NCBI GenBank assembly: GCA_963965975.1
Contig: OZ014411.1
Location: forward strand, 15,962,446-16,026,445
DNA length: 64,000 nt
Direction: 5' to 3'
Origin: Xestospongia bergquistia
Taxonomy: Eukaryota; Porifera; Demospongiae; Haplosclerida; Petrosiidae
The translations under genes and the position numbers were made by a program. Every line of letters begins with the position of its first letter. Within the stretch, counting starts at the first letter, position 1. The notes beneath the pieces were generated by a model that was not told the origin of the DNA, did not search any database, and was given only the letters and a program-made list of their open reading frames with translations. Positions 1 to 12,606 of this stretch are shown here, one piece after another.

Positions 1-89
1 AGTTGTTTGCAAGTGTTATTGTAACTAAATTTGTAAATTCTTGTATTATATATTATTGTTTATATTAATAGCAATCTCATTATTATTAG

Positions 90-1134
90 GTGTTATAACT
101 TGCAGAGAAGGTTGTCATCCAGTTGGTGGCTATTGTGATCAACCTGGACAATGTCAATGTAATAGCAGTTGGTCTGGTGCTAACTGTAGTGTTTCTGATT
201 GTCCTAATGAGTGTCAAAATGGTGCTTGTAATGTACCTAATAACTGTGTCTGTAATGATGGATGGAGTGGAGTGAACTGTGCTCAACCAGTATGTCATCA
301 GAAATGTAATCCAACTGGAGGACAATGTACAGCACCTGATACATGTACATGTAATGTTAAATGGACTGGTGGACTCTGTGATGTTGAGACAGGTATAATA
401 AACATATTGAAATGTATTATTAATGTCTGTTTGGTCTGAGTTTAGCAGTTATATAGTTAATTGTACACACTATATACACATTTCTACTGTTTATATATTG
501 ACTTGTGGCTGGATGCTGGCCAAGTTGTACAAATTGTAGCTATATATATAACTAGTAGTAGCGATGTATGTTGTTATAGTTCCCTTGTGGCATGAGCATT
601 GTGCCAGATGATGTTAACTATAATTATGACATGTCTATTTCACATTATTTTATTGTATTGATGTATGCTGCTTTCTAGTGTGACAAATGAAGTTAACCCA
701 CATTAAGTAACTGCCAACCACATAGCAATTAATAAATGCCTTACAGTGAGTGCTTTGATGTGACTTGTCTTTTAATTACTTCATAGCTTTTACCAACTGT
801 ACTGTTATCAGACTTAACAAAAACTTAGTTCTTTTTAGTAACAACTGTACTATCAAAATAATCATAAGATCATTTTTTACAATAATATTATATTCTAGTT
901 ATTATTGAAGGAGGAACAGGTGGAGGATGTGTAGGTAATACATCTGCTATACTATCAGCAATTCGTGATGAGTGTAGTAAGGATAGTGACAGCTGGACAT
1001 TAATTGGAGCTATAGGAACAATTGTTAATATGTTGCTGAATGCTGTTCTTCTAATAACACTGTTGACTATCACTATTTTCTACTTTACATGCAAAACAAA
1101 GTCAGCAAAAAATAGTATTGAATTGACAAGTTAG
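90..1134 (+). CDS. Delta-family EGF-repeat membrane protein (gene A), 3' end only
   Basis: Two exons are visible, 90-392 and 899-1134; earlier exons lie outside the window. The first starts after an AG acceptor in phase 1 and encodes three EGF-like repeats with the typical spacing (REGCHPVGGYC, PNECQNGAC, HQKCNPTGGQC, each closing with a CxC-W-G-C pattern). The donor ACAG/gtataa leaves phase 1, which fits the acceptor ttctag/TT at 899. The terminal exon encodes a short juxtamembrane stretch with two cysteines, a hydrophobic segment of about 25 residues (roughly GAIGTIVNMLLNAVLLITLL onward) and a short basic tail ending IELTS. This is the architecture of the C-terminal part of a Notch ligand or other EGF-type surface protein. 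Delta kinship is inferred from gene B, which carries the same EGF exon joined to the Delta-like N-terminal exon. No DSL is visible for this gene. Confidence 0.7.
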
Positions 1135-2828
1135 TTTATATCTTTAAAAAAATTTTTATGGAGTTTGTCATGATGAAGTCAATATAATTGACCCAAACAA
1201 CTAGCTCAAATATGGCTTTGTATATTAGCATGTCACTTAGTGTGGTGGTGTGCTATCCTACCACCTGTGTGATATTATGTCTTAATATTTTTTCTGTAGT
1301 GATGTATGTCTTGCTAATAACTATTGTCAGTTCACTCATTTTTACCTTATAAAGTCAGATATACATGTACACATAGTATGTTATCTACTACAAAGCTATG
1401 ATGTTAAAGTAGTACTTTAATTTTGAATAATTCTATGTTGTATGTTTTTTGTAGAGATATGATATGAAGATTTGATAACATTACCAACAGGCATTTTGTT
1501 TTCTTTTACTTTAACTTTTTTTTATACTTCAACTCTTTAATATGTTACTTATTTTACTATAATTTATAAATTATGTTTGTAATTCTTTTTTATCGTTTTC
1601 AGTTTATATAGTATATTTTATATTGTGCTGACTATTATTTTTACATATTAGTGAATGAGTTAAAGTTACTTTAATATTTGGAAACTATTATTTACATGTC
1701 AAGGCAATTAATGGTTAATAGCCATGAACACATTTACCTCATATAATTAATGAAGTGTTTGCTTCCTTCATTAATATATGGTGTGATATTGATAATTAGC
1801 AGGAAGTCGATATGTTTTATATTACTATGCCCATATGTATTGTGATACTACCCCGGTATATCCCTAAAACTTTTAAATATTAAGTATATATGGTGTGACA
1901 AAATATTATAATTATTTTGGTAAAAAAGAACTTCATTTAGCTCCTATAAACTTTCTTTACCTGCTACAAAACTTTTTACACAACATAAGTATACAAAACA
2001 ATTGGAAAGTATGGACTTCCAATAATCATTGCAAACAATATTGTGAATGCACAGAGCATCTTTCTGGAGACAACCACGCATCTATTTACTACCTAACACA
2101 ACACTTACCACCGTCATTGAAGGATTAAAAATGTTTGAGGACATTATATAATAAGCATTAAATATAGTATATTACTACTTCTGTCAACAAATACTTTTGT
2201 TATTGATCACACTATTACAAATAACCACTTAAATGTTTTGTTTTTCACTTTGCTTCCTTACAATATTAACTGTTACATGTAGTTTTAATAAACTGTGTAG
2301 CTAATGAAGCCAGTAAAGTCTAAGCGTATTGGTTTATTTATTCCAAATATGGTAATGTCAGATACACACTAATTTGTAGTCATAGATTTCCTTTACTCTT
2401 CTGTTGATATTGGCATCGTCAATAATATATGTAATGTAGTCTTTCATTATGATTTTGGACATTTATTTAACCAAATATATATACATCAATATAATTGTAA
2501 TGTGGCATTGTCATCAATATGAATTAAAATAATTATACAGGAAGATAAAATTATGGCTCATCTAAATTCTAATATCCATAGAGGATAGACTGTGGAAATA
2601 ACAAGAGAGTTATGTCTAATATATTGCAAACTATGCTATTGAAAAATGGACATTATAATTTACTTACAATTATGTCATTACAAATCTAATGATGTATTTT
2701 AAAAACATGCTTCTATTATTACACATGCAGCATAACATATTATACTATTGTTGGGTTCCATTATTGGGTTCTATTCTATTGTTCATATAAGTTTGAATTG
2801 ATTATATGTTATGTTATTTTAATAACAG
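1135..2828. other. 3' flank of gene A; no further gene seen
   Basis: AT-rich non-coding sequence. The part from about 1,135 to 1,850 is repeated with moderate divergence at about 10,165-10,880 after the copied terminal exon of pseudogene C, so it is a duplicated 3' flank. A small open frame at 1,895-2,128 has no recognisable domain and no homologous copy elsewhere in the window; I do not support it as a gene. Confidence 0.6.
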
Positions 2829-3136
2829 GTAGAGGAAATATAGGTAATACTTCTACGATACTAACAGCAAACAGTCAAGGGATAAGTGCCAATGATAGTG
2901 ACAGATTTACTTTTATTGAGGCTATAGCAATCATTGTTAATTGTGACTGCTATTATTGTAATGATCCTGTTGATATGATCTGTAATTGCTACTTCGCCTG
3001 CAAAACAAAGTCAGCAATAAATACTTTTAAATTGACAACTTTGTTTATGTCTCTAAGTAATTTTATGATATCTGTTATGGTGAAATCAGTTATAATTGAC
3101 CTGAAATCACACAACTGTCTCAACGTGGCTTCATAA
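2829..3136 (+). pseudogene. Decayed copy of the gene A transmembrane exon
   Basis: The stretch starts after a splice-like acceptor (aataacag) and matches the terminal exon of gene A: GNTS..L.A, then NDSD, then a position-matched tail CKTKSA..T. The hydrophobic core is lost (it now reads IVNCDCYYCNDPVDM), and the normal stop after the tail is missing, so the frame runs on to 3,136. The 3' flank still resembles that of gene A. Best read as a tandem duplicate of the last exon that has lost function. It could in principle be an alternative secreted C-terminus of gene A, but the loss of hydrophobicity argues for decay. Confidence 0.6.
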
Positions 3137-4847
3137 GGTTGTAGGTTTTTGTGTAGTGGTGGCTGTTTCCTGTGTTACCTGCCACATTCATGATATTATG
3201 CCTTATTAGGTTTCTGTAGTGATATGTGTCTTTTCAATACCTATACTCGGTTCACTCTTTTACCTTATACAGCTAGATGTACTATTACCTATAGTCTGCT
3301 AGCCACTACAAAGCTACAATGTTATGTTAAATATTTGTATTTCTAGTTACTACTTTAGATAATTTTATGTTATTTTTCTGTAGAAATATGATGTGAAGAT
3401 TTAATGTTTCACGACATTACCAACAGTCTTTTTATCTTTTTCTAAATACACTTCAAGTTCTCTTTAAACCTGAACTTTTTTATTATGCTAATTATCTTGC
3501 TGTAAGCTGTACATAAAGCTTGTTATATATTAAGAGTCTCTTGGTGTTTATCATATACTAGAATATGTTTTAGACATTTTGCTCTTTTACACATTGGAGA
3601 AGGAGTTAAGCTGATATTACATACAAGACTAAAATTTAAGTCTTAGGACAATTAATGATTAATGATCATGAAATATTAATACGACCAATATATTATACAT
3701 CACAAATGTACATACTCCATATAATACATGGATCAAGATAACTATTTGTTTGTTCCATTCTTGTATACTGAGATTCAATAAATATAGATGGAAGTTTGCT
3801 ATTATCTATCAAGAAGGCTATGTATATGTAACAAAAGTATGACTTCCTGCCAAAATATGATTATTTGAGTTTTGAGCCTATGAATAATAAATATCAGTAT
3901 ATTCTACGCAATCATTACATTTGGAAATCAGTAGAGCTACAGCGACCATAGAAGGAAGTGAGACGGCAGTACACGCTTAAGAGAGAGTAAGTTCATTATA
4001 TAATAATAGTAATTACATTGTTCTTACTACATACACGTATATGTATTATTGTATTCTGAACGGCCTGTACTTTCGTTGTTAGTGAAGATGGACTCACAGA
4101 GTAGTTTATCAATAAAATAAGACATTAATCACTACTACTTATGGAAAATTTAGAACTCTTCTGCTATTATATATTATTATTATATTATATAATATTATGT
4201 ATTTAATATTATCAGTGAAGGACAGTTTTCTCTCAATGTTTTGTTTGATCTTATGTAAATTTTCATACATATTCTTATATATATATATATATAGGACTAT
4301 TATAGTAATTGCTAGATCAATAAATTTTAACCTATACTAAATATACAAGCCATATTGTCTGTTGCCTTCTTCCAGTAGCATATTCATTAGGAAACTTCAT
4401 AGATATCTTATATCCAATCCCTCCTCCCTCTCTATTATCTATGGTTATCTATATTCATTAAGAAACTTAAACCATAGATATCTTATATCCAATCCCTCCT
4501 CCCTCTCTATTATCTATGTTATAACATAGTCTGTTTTAGCCCAGCAAATGACTTAGACCACACCCACTAGTTAATTTATCATAAAAGATTGGAGGCTAAT
4601 AGGCATAAGCTAATATCACTTTCAATGAGTCCTATACATTGATATTAATAGCACAATAATTGGCCACATTCTTGCAAATTAAATATGAGATGTTAATCTA
4701 ATCTATGTTTAGCCATGTAATTAATTTTATATTACATTACAAATGGTCTATTAAAACTTGTATAAATGAATGTGTGTGAGTTTTGTTAGTGACAATGTCA
4801 ACTTGATTATTTTATAATAATTTTGTATTTTGTAGGTTTCTTTTGAG
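3137..4847. other. Intergenic region upstream of gene B
   Basis: The first about 300 bases are a diverged copy of the gene A 3' flank. The rest is AT-rich, with one short tandem duplication at 4,381-4,518. A possible 5'UTR exon junction (ttttgtattttgtag) lies at about 4,820-4,835, just before the start codon of gene B. Confidence 0.5.
4381..4518. repeat. Two-copy tandem duplication, about 71-bp period
   Basis: A unit beginning TATTCATTA and containing AGATATCTTATATCC and CCTCCTCCCTCTC occurs at 4,381 and again at 4,452, with a few differences at the start of each unit. It is pyrimidine-rich and has no coding potential. Confidence 0.85.
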
Positions 4848-7167
4848 ATGGCTCATACAAATTTTACTCTTATGTTGATATTGGCATCAGTGATGGTATG
4901 TACTGTTATTTCTATTACATCATTATAATTTGAAATTATAATCTGGTATTGTCATTAATATAAAAATGAAATGTCTTGGGTTTAATTAACAATCTTTTGA
5001 TTGTAAAGTTATAGATTAATTTGTTAAGGTTCTAATGTCTATAAGGTATAAACTATGGAAAGTAAATTGCCTAATGTCACATTTAATGTATTAGTCTACA
5101 ACATCAAAACTATACTTTTGATACATATAATACTGTAATCCTATAAAAAATGGATTTTATATACCACATTGATATAATAGAAGACATGGACATATCCATT
5201 TTGAAACATTCTTATATTGTTACCATAACAAAATAAGGCATAATTATGTTCAATTTTTAGATATCATATGCTGATTGGACGCTTTATGTTCGACTTAACT
5301 CCTATAGTAACCCTAACAGAGTATATGGTACTGATGCTGGAGGATCAAATCGATATTGTTGTTGTACATGTCCTTCCACCTGTTGTAGTTCAAATGTTAA
5401 TAGTCTTACTTGTAGCAATGGTGGATGTAATACTCGAATTCTTATATGTGCTAATCAAGGGAGTACTGCACAGTCCTGTGTGTATTCTAATGTTATTAAC
5501 AGTGATACCTTAATTTTTACAGACAAAGCGATAAAATGCAAGGAAGGTTGTCATCTAACTGGAGGATATTGTGATCAACCTGGACAATGTCAATGTAATA
5601 GTGGTTGGTCTGGTACTAACTGTAGTGTTCCTGAGTGTCCTAATGAGTGTCAAAATGGTGCTTGTAATGTACCTAATAACTGTGTCTGTAATGATGGATG
5701 GAGTGGAGTGAACTGTACTCAACCAGTATGTCATCAGAAATGTAATCCAACTGGAGGACAATGTACAGCACCTGATACATGTACATGTATTGTGCAGTGG
5801 ACTGGTGGACTGTGTGATGTTCAAACAGGTATATTTGCTTTATTTACTATAATTATTTAAGACTAATTAACAAGACTATAATTTAAAAAATCATCCTTTA
5901 TTTGTTTTGGAAAATACACAGTGAAGCACTAACTAGAGCTACAAAGATTGCATAATTAACATAGCTCTAAAATATTATAAATACAGCCTAGCAGACTAGC
6001 AAGAAGCTTTAAGCACCATCAGTCATAGCCATTGTTATACTGCTCAAGGTTACACTGTAAATTAATATGTTGTTTTAACAATTAATTTGTAGGTGGATTA
6101 CTATGGAATCTAGAATTTATGTGAATTACTCACTTTATAATATGTTGGTATGTACAAGTATAGTATACATACAAATTATACAGTGAATAATTCACCAAAA
6201 TTGTATATTCCATAGTAATTTACTGATGTAAATTACAAATTAATTGTTAAAATAACAATTTAATTTTTATAGTAGTGTTAATAAAATTCATTGATTGCTA
6301 TATACATTGGTGGTTAAAGGGTGCATTCATCATTGTATTAAAACAATGAAACAAATACACCTGTATAAATAAAATGTGGTCCAAGACAATTATAGGACCA
6401 CTTGACATACTGTGCATGCTAGACAGAAAAAGTAGCTTTTGTACATTGATGACTAATGAATCAGAAGTATTTCTTGTGTATATTATTATTATTGGTGAGT
6501 GTTGATGACCCCATATTAGTGATGTAATGATCAATAATGTTGTGTACAGTGGTATGTACATCTTGTCAGTTCAATGATTAATCTCAGGTAAGCTAATAGA
6601 AAGAGGACCCATTTAGATTTTTAAGTTGACTGTTAATTTACTTGATAAAATAAAGTACCATTAACATGAGACCTTCAAATTCAATAACATTCTACTTCTA
6701 TAACCAGAAGTTATTAAGATAAATTGAGACTAGAGAGGGTTTATATAGATAGATTTTGAAAAGTAATAGATGCATATTTGCCCAAAGATTGTTTCAAGAG
6801 CCAGTTTTAATTATTCCTTGTGGTAGGATTCTCATTTTCAGTTTTCTGAGTATTATCGCTGTATTGCCACGCCTACCAAACCAAGCCGATTATCCATCTT
6901 CTCTCTTCTGATACCTTTCCTCATAGTGCCATATTGGTATAAAGGAATTACAAGTCCATCATAAGGGATTGAGAACAGTATCTTAAAATAATAGATATGC
7001 ATGCAACAAGGCACAACTGTTGCTTATTATAGCACACTATAGCTGATAATGACAAATGTTTTAATTATCTTATTACCACAGCATCTGGTCATGGATCAGT
7101 CAACTTCATCTCATTTACAAGTGTCTGGCTGGCTGCTATTATTACTGTGATCATGGTTACTTTCTAA
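4848..7167 (+). CDS. Delta-derived EGF protein lacking DSL (gene B)
   Basis: Three exons give one open frame of about 233 residues: 4,848-4,895 (signal peptide, MAHTNFTLMLILASVM), 5,261-5,828 and 7,082-7,167. Exon 2 starts with ISYADWTLYVRLNSY and the cysteine cluster CCCTCPSTCC shared with genes D and E, then runs without a stop straight into three EGF repeats almost identical to those of gene A. The join (around residue 100, DTLIFTDKAIKCKEGC) includes what looks like an old intron end (tttttacag), so a deletion fused two exons. The DSL domain and second half of the N-terminal module are absent. The last exon fits in phase 1 and encodes ASGHGSVNF plus a hydrophobic C-terminus with no tail, suggesting a GPI signal or a tail-less TM. 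Expected at the cell surface. An alternative phase-1 terminal exon (9,929-10,164) lies downstream. Confidence 0.65.
6067..6258. repeat. Inverted repeat, MITE-like, in intron 2 of gene B
   Basis: Two arms of about 75-80 bp face each other, with good but imperfect complementarity. The outer core TTAACAATTAATTTGTA (from about 6,075) is matched in reverse at about 6,233-6,250, and the inner GGATTACTATGGAAT by ATTCCATAGTAATTT. There is a short unpaired centre. No transposase frame is present. It fits a short non-autonomous inverted-repeat element; the target duplication was not resolved. Confidence 0.6.
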
Positions 7168-8729
7168 TGCTCCATTTTATTTGACTGTACTTTTCAAGAT
7201 TTTCATTTTCCTTTTTAGACTAAAGTTTGTTATACATACCATATATTATTTTGCCGTTTATTATTTCAAATTTTTCTATAGCAATGAAAGTAAATGCTAA
7301 CTTTGCAATAAATCAACTAAAATATTATTGAATCAATATACTGTTATATAGAGTCAAATGTGCTATTACTGATCATGAATGAAGATGACTTAGTTACATT
7401 GAGAATTGTAAGCAGAAATATAGGAAATCTAATCAATGCATGCTGAACTTGAAATTGTATATATGTTAGCTGAATAGTCTATAACTGGACATACACATTT
7501 TGTCTAGTTTTAATTACCATAATTCCATAAATACAAAATGCTGCTCTATATCGAGTTATCTACAAAGTCTTATTCAATATACAAACCCATATATAAATAG
7601 TAGTCTTTGTAGTTTATTGGTCAATACTTGAAGCCACAAACAAAAGATGATATTGTTCAATGAAGCATCTGTAGCTAACCAGTAATCAAGAACTGAGGTA
7701 TATTTAGTGAAGATGCTATATTTTGTTAGACTTAACTTTCAAATTTACTTTGTCACTGTTGTTACCTGAAATTACTGTAGTACTGATGTAGTTAATATCA
7801 TAACATACTTCAGTTTAACCTGCTTACTGAGAGTCAGGTTTGGGTCAGGCAATAAATCCCATTAAAATACTGATCCCCTAATCCTAAATATTAATAAATA
7901 TATGCCTTTGAGGGTGTATCATAACATCAGAAGTAGTCTTACCTTCAGACTCAAAAAGGCCATTTTCATTCTAGCTCAAGAACAAACCATTGGTGTTGAT
8001 ATGATAACTGTAAGTTATTAAAGTCATATCATTATGTAAACATCATTAATGTTGCTACATAAGTTTTACATGCATATATAATTTTATACCAACACCATGA
8101 TGCAATCTCGAATCTTGTGTCAATTGAGCAGACTCTTTTTTGTTCAAATTGTCAAGGAATCAAAGGATGAGACTATCAGGAATGGTATTAAACTTAGCCT
8201 TTGTTATCACTTGATGTATATATATATGTAATATTTATGGATAAGAAAATTTATATCTTCTATAAGCTGATCAATAGTAATTTCACAAGGAAGGAAGTTG
8301 TTATTGAGTGCTTCGTCAACAGAAAGGATACATCATTTATGAATAATGGGGATTAGTGAAAATTGGTATGTTATCTTACGTTTCCTTTTGTTTATGGCTT
8401 TGAAAGCCTTAGCTAGATCACTAACAATTTTAGTTGTGACACTTTTTAAAATACTAAGGGAAACGTTTTGCGTACACAGAAGAACATATTTTGATACTAC
8501 CTCCACCTAATATTCATGTGTCTGCAAATTGAATTTACCTGATGAATTCTCCCCATGGCTCTATGGCCGAATAGAACAATCTGTCTTAATAAAATAGTAC
8601 ATTAGTTCTTGTTTAATAATATGCATATACATAGTGTTATTGGATAGTTAATACAAGAGTAGCAAATCTATTTACGAGTTGTTTTAAGAGATCCTTTTAA
8701 TTGTTTAGGTAAGATATATAAGATAAATT
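7168..8729. other. Intergenic; includes a segment duplicated at 15,935-16,885
   Basis: No gene seen. From about 7,696 to the next signal exon the sequence is a close copy of 15,935-16,885 upstream of gene E, so this is the duplicated 5' flank of the C/E gene pair. It may hold their shared promoter, but no element can be named from sequence alone. Confidence 0.6.
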
Positions 8730-10164
8730 ATGACTCATGGTTTCATTACTTTGCTGTTGTTATCATCAGCAATGGTAAGTTTCTGAATATATAGTCATAA
8801 TACTTTCTCCCTTTATACATCATTGCATGGAATTTCAAAAATATACACTGATTTTAATTCTAAAAACGATAGATTCATAACAGTACTTTTAAAGTCAGTG
8901 ATATGAAAATGAAGAACATTATTTTGTAATGATTTCTCTATATACTCAATCATAGGTAACATATGCTGATTGGACACTTTATGTTCGATTCTAATATTAT
9001 TAACAGTGATACTGTTAATTGTGGTCAAGGAAATGTTCCAGGTGGTCTGACTAATCCAGTTCAAGTTACTATACCAGGATCATTACTACTTAATGTGAGT
9101 TTAAAAGCACTTTGAACATTGTCAAAGTAATTTTTTTATTCTCCTAACTAGACATACAATATTATTTGTTTTTATTTTAATGAATTGGTATGATGAAAAA
9201 GGTAAATTCTAATATCATTGATTATGGAAAATTGATGTATAGTACTTATCTAAGTATACTGTAGTACTACTCTCTATTTAGATTTTATATACAATCCTTT
9301 CTTATTTATGAGCTACTATAACTCCACAACAACAAGACTGTTGTGGGTTATTTTTACATAGAAATTTATGATTTAATTTAAAGAATATATTCATCCTAAG
9401 CTTTCTGATGTATACTTGACGTTAGCATCTTCAAAGCAATTATAAGATGTTTTTTACTGCCTGATATGTGCATACATGGAGTATGCTTGTATTTAGAGCA
9501 TTTATTATATTTTGTATTCAACAATCAATATAATAAGTGAAATTAATGACACATACATCAACCAATAAATCTTATTAACCCTAACTATGATGGGTATGTT
9601 TGATCATTCTTGAACCTTTTCTCGCTAGCTTGCTTTTCTGCCTATAATTCTATAGCAATTAGTCTTCCACTGACTGAACTGGTGGACTCTGTGATATTCT
9701 GACTATTCTGACAAGTATGATAGATATATTGAAAAATATTATTAATGTCTGTTTGGTCTGAGTTTAGCAGTTATATAGTTAATTGTACACACTATATACA
9801 TAATTCAAATGTTTATATAAATATATTGACTTGTGGCTGGATGCTTGTCAAGTTGTAATAGCTATTGACAAGTAATAGCTATTACAATAAATCATAAGAT
9901 CAATTTTTACAATTATATTATATTCTAGTTATTATTGAAGGAGGAACAGATGGAGGATGTGTAGGTAATACATCTGCTATACTATCAGCAATTCATAATG
10001 AATGTAGTGACGATAGTGACAGCTGGACATTAATTGGAGCTATAGGAACAATTGTCAATGTGTTACTGAATGCTGTTCTTCTAATAGTGGTGTTGATTAT
10101 CACTATTTACTACTTTACATACAAAACTAAGTCAGCAAACAATAGTATTGAATTGACAAGTTAG
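8730..10164 (+). pseudogene. Deleted Delta-like copy (C)
   Basis: The signal exon (8,730-8,774, MTHGFITLLLLSSAM) is intact and nearly identical to that of gene E. In exon 2 (8,956-9,094) a deletion joins the codons after YADWTLYVR directly to a region 200 bases further on and shifts the frame, giving a stop at 8,992-8,994. Only the last stretch of the exon (GGLTNPVQVT in the original frame) survives after it. At about 9,675-9,765 a scrap of the last EGF repeat and following intron of gene A is recognisable. A terminal exon, 9,929-10,164, is an intact close copy of the gene A transmembrane exon (VIIEGGT..., open to its stop). The locus as a whole cannot encode the protein, but the last exon could still serve gene B by splicing, since the phase matches. 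Confidence 0.75.
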
Positions 10165-11186
10165 TTTATATCTTTAAAGTGATTTTTGTGATATTTGTCA
10201 TGATGAAGTCAACATAATTGACCTGAAATCTAACAACTAGCTCAATTATGGCTTTGTACATTAGTATATCATTTAGTGTGGTGGTGTGTTATCCTACCAC
10301 CTGTGTGATGTTATGTCTTAGTATGTCTTCTGTAGTGAAGTGTGTCTTGTTAATAACTATACTTAGTTTACTCAATTTTACCTTATAAAGTCAAATACAC
10401 ATGTATGCATACGTTATCTACTACAAAGCTAGCTTTGATGTTAAAGTAGTACTTTAATTTTGAATAATTCTATGTTGTATTTTGTAGAGATATGATATGA
10501 AGATTCAATAACATTACTAACAATCATTTTGTCTTCTTTTACAATTTCACTTTCTTTATACTTGAACTTTTTAATATGTTATTTATTTTACTATAATCTA
10601 TATATTATGTTTGTAATTCTTTTTATTATTTTCAGTTTATACAGTATTGTTCATATTGTGCTGACTATTATTTTTACATATTAGTGAATGAGTTTAATAT
10701 TGGAAACTATTATTTACACTTCAGTGCAATTAATGGTTAATAGTCATGAACACATTTACCTCATATAATTAATGAACTGTTTACTTCCTTCATTAATACA
10801 TGGTGTGATATTGATAATTAACAGGAAGTCAATATGTCTTATAATACTATGTCCCTATGTATTGTGATAGTATATCCTTGAATATTTACTTAACCAAGTA
10901 TATAAACATCAATATAATTGTAATCTAGCATTGTCATTAATACTAAAAAGAAATACCAAGGAAGATCAAATTACAGCCAGCTAATATTCTAATATCAATA
11001 TAAGATAGACTGTGGAAACAATTGTGTCATGTTCACATTTAATGAAATTGTCTTCAATGTGAGAAAGTTACGTTTAATATAATGCAAAGTATATCATTGT
11101 AAACATTTTGAAACATGCTTATATTATTACACATGCAGCATAATAATTATACTATATTATCATTGGGTTCTGTTATTAGGATCTAT

Positions 11187-11395
11187 TAACATATGCTGAT
11201 TGGACACTTTTAGGCTCTCTATGTGTAATCCTAAAAGAGTACATTGTATTGTCAAGGAAGATTATTGTTCTTGTGCATGTCATTCTACTCAATGTCTAAC
11301 AACCTCGATTGCACATCCTGCCTATATTCATCATAGGAAGTGGTCTGGAAAATGTTGGAGGCTGTGGTCTAACTAATCCAATTAAGTAATTAGTA
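11187..11395 (+). pseudogene. Relic of the Delta-like N-terminal exon
   Basis: Begins with ACATATGCTGATTGGACACTTT, the start shared by exon 2 of genes B, D and E, then continues with scattered matches (GAGTACATTGTATT, TGTTCTTGTGCATG) and ends with a recognisable GGTCTAACTAATCCAATT, the counterpart of the GGLTNPV end of the intact exons. Frames are broken throughout, so it is a dead duplicate. Confidence 0.6.
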
Positions 11396-12071
11396 AGTTT
11401 AGATGGAGTTAATAGTATTCTTAGATGCATAAAATTAAATACTGAAGTTTGGTTTTATTAGTTACCTTTTGTTAAGATTTCACAGAGATTGCGAATTTAA
11501 AGTACTAATCTACATTATAATAAATACGCTTTAGCATGTGATTCATCAATAATGGGGCTAATGTTGACTTTAATACTAAATATTAAAATTGTTATTTGTG
11601 TAAATATATTGTTCTTATTGATATGCAGTGTACCTGACTAGGTTAATATATGACTGTTCATACCAGGTAACTATAGTATCCTGTTAATGATCATATGATA
11701 TGATTATGAAATTCCAGAAACTAGTCTGACAATAAAGCTACACTTGAGTTTACTACTGGTAGAATCATGTGATTGTTCAGTACTGACTTCTGGCGGCAGC
11801 ACAGCAACGCTTGTGCCTTACCTAAAATTAATAAAATTAATAAAATAGGCGTTGCTGATTTTTATGACAGCCATCCTCTGAACAGGAAATAGAAATTTTA
11901 GCCTGCTTCTCAAATCGAAGATTGACAAGAGTAGGTACGTTTAGTCATAAACATAGAGGAATTGGAAACTGTCTTCTTAGTGTACATGCTCCACTATTAT
12001 ATTATCATGTTAATAAATAAATTTAATGTGAATCTGTTGTTATGCTTATAATTAGATCGGGCAGACAGTTG

Positions 12072-12236
<165 letters not shown>

Positions 12237-12606
12237 CCACTCCTTAAAAATGCAGTTCAGTATTATATGGAACACTATAGACACTTTGAATTCAAAAATT
12301 TATAATCCTTGTTAGTCTATAGGATAATTCACAAAGGAGTATGGCCTGCATGTTGTAATTAAGAAGTATGACCAAGGATTAAAGATAAGAAAATATTGAA
12401 AACTTACTGCTTTTAGGGTATGCTTTTTAACATGCATTGTTATATATTTGTTGTTATACTAATGAGCCCTTAACTAACACACTTCTAAATTGCTGTAGTT
12501 TGTGGTCTCTGATTGTTTATTTAACAATCTATGATTATTTTATTTCCAAATATGGTAGTGTTATCTGTCATATACTTTATACAGATTTCCATAAAGTGAT
12601 AAGAAA

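Noticed and set aside
2798-3136. 112-residue frame as an independent gene
   Set aside because: It aligns with the gene A transmembrane exon and its flank and has lost the hydrophobic core, so it is a decayed exon copy.
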